The position numbers and the translations under genes were made by a program. The notes beneath the pieces are model-generated. The model was given only the letters and a program-made list of their open reading frames with translations. It searched no databases and had not been told where the DNA came from. A stretch of 6,817 nucleotides of DNA from Prevotellaceae bacterium (GTDB taxonomy: Bacteria > Bacteroidota > Bacteroidia > Bacteroidales > UBA932): assembly GCA_031288885.1 (NCBI GenBank), contig JAITQP010000174.1, forward strand, positions 1 through 6,817, written 5' to 3'. Shown in pieces: positions 6,322 through 6,817 of the stretch; within the stretch, counting starts at the first letter, position 1; each line of letters opens with the position of its first letter.

Positions 6322-6787
6322 TGACGGACTTCTCCTCTGGCTGCACGAGCCGGTTATACATGTCAGCTATAATTTTACCGTACTTCTGTACTTTCTTCTC
6401 GCCAATCCCCTTAATCGACGACAGCATTGACGCATCCACCTTGGGCAGCCGTGCAATTCCGGCAAGCTCCTCGTCGGTAAAAATGGCGTAGGCGGGCACA
6501 GCGTCCTGCTGCGCCAGCTGCTTGCGGATGTCGCGCAGCAAGGCAAACACGGCAAACTCCTTTTCGCTAAGCACCGTTTTATAGTCCACCTTTTCCCTGC
6601 TGCCGGAAAAGGGCATACCACCCGGCGCTACAATGTAGCGGATACAAAAGCTCCAGCAGCCGCCCTTTTCGTTCTGAAAGAAGCGCTGCTCCACCTCCAG
6701 CACGCGGTTGGCGGCGAGAAATTTATTTAGCTCCGACTGCATTGTCCCGTCGTCGGTGAGCGGTACGTTGATGATTTTTAGCTGCAT
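6296..6787 (-). CDS. HRDC-domain protein, DGR accessory type
   Basis: A 163-residue protein. Residues 1-60 (LKIINVPL, LNKFLAANRVLEVEQRFF, GGCWSFCIRYI) match the N-terminal module I recall from HRDC proteins encoded beside DGR RTs. Residues about 72-148 form the HRDC domain: LSEKEFAVFALLRDIRKQLA, VPAYAIFTDEELAGIARLP and the helix-hairpin-like SIKGIGEKKVQKYG (124-137). HRDC domains bind nucleic acid in RecQ helicases and RNase D. In a subset of DGRs an HRDC protein is found instead of, or besides, the Avd accessory protein, so a role in template handling or retrohoming is inferred. ATG 6787 is the natural start. The last 26 bases (6296-6321) overlap the RT gene, so the two form one operon. Its promoter lies beyond the window. 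Confidence 0.87.
   Translation of the reverse strand: MQLKIINVPLTDDGTMQSELNKFLAANRVLEVEQRFFQNEKGGCWSFCIRYIVAPGGMPFSGSREKVDYKTVLSEKEFAVFALLRDIRKQLAQQDAVPAYAIFTDEELAGIARLPKVDASMLSSIKGIGEKKVQKYGKIIADMYNRLVQPEEKSVSEEGELFS
6332..6338 (-). promoter_or_regulatory. Shine-Dalgarno-like site for the RT GTG start
   Basis: The minus strand reads AGAGGAG, 10 bases before the GTG at 6321. It lies inside the 3' end of the HRDC gene, encoding part of its PEEK segment. Purine-rich ribosome sites are uncommon ahead of other genes in this window, so it supports the GTG start, although the Glu codons alone could produce it. Confidence 0.4.
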
Positions 6788-6803
6788 TTTTGAGATTTCA
6801 AGT

Positions 6804-6817
6804 TTTAGATTTTAGAT
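6804..6817. repeat. Tandem 7-bp TTTAGAT repeat at the window edge
   Basis: Two exact adjacent copies of TTTAGAT close the window in the A/T-rich leader upstream of the HRDC gene. They may continue past 6817. No promoter motif is seen in bases 6788-6817. Confidence 0.5.

Overview
The window looks like a contig end from a draft or metagenomic assembly of a member of the Bacteroidota. Four signs point there: TAnnTTTG-type -7 promoter elements ahead of two genes, mostly absent Shine-Dalgarno sequences, a Bacteroidota-style Mrp protein, and a DinD/AlbA_2 accessory repertoire. All real genes lie on the minus strand, so transcription runs from high to low coordinates. There is no gene-free stretch longer than about 140 bases.

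From high to low coordinates: (1) 6296-6787 encodes a small HRDC-domain protein that overlaps (2) 5311-6321, a reverse transcriptase with the IGNLTSQ and YMDD signatures of diversity-generating retroelement (DGR) RTs. Together they look like the RT plus accessory half of a DGR. The template repeat and the variable target gene are not recognisable here and may lie beyond 6817. (3) Between the RT and the next gene is a 78-bp decayed copy of an internal piece of dinD (5221-5298), followed directly by a -7 element. (4) 4326-5174 is an intact dinD-family gene. (5) 3201-4259 (Mrp/ApbC iron-sulfur carrier ATPase) and 1870-3180 (AzgA-type purine permease) form a two-gene unit behind a second -7 element. 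(6) 60-1792 is a 3'-truncated gene for an AlbA_2/RecG-like ATP-binding regulator whose C-terminal part is a 154-residue acidic repeat built from SDYDEVK-like heptads and SDYD tetrads.

Bases 1-59 are not genomic. They match an Illumina P7 indexed adapter, including an apparent 8-base index, so the contig stops inside the repetitive gene and the first 59 bases should be trimmed. The long plus-strand open frame across the repeats is an antisense artefact that starts in the adapter.

Housekeeping genes (mrp, purine permease) thus sit beside accessory ones (DGR RT/HRDC, dinD plus a dinD relic, AlbA_2 regulator). The most interesting items are the DGR half-locus, the dinD relic just downstream of the RT, and the recently expanded repeat tail.
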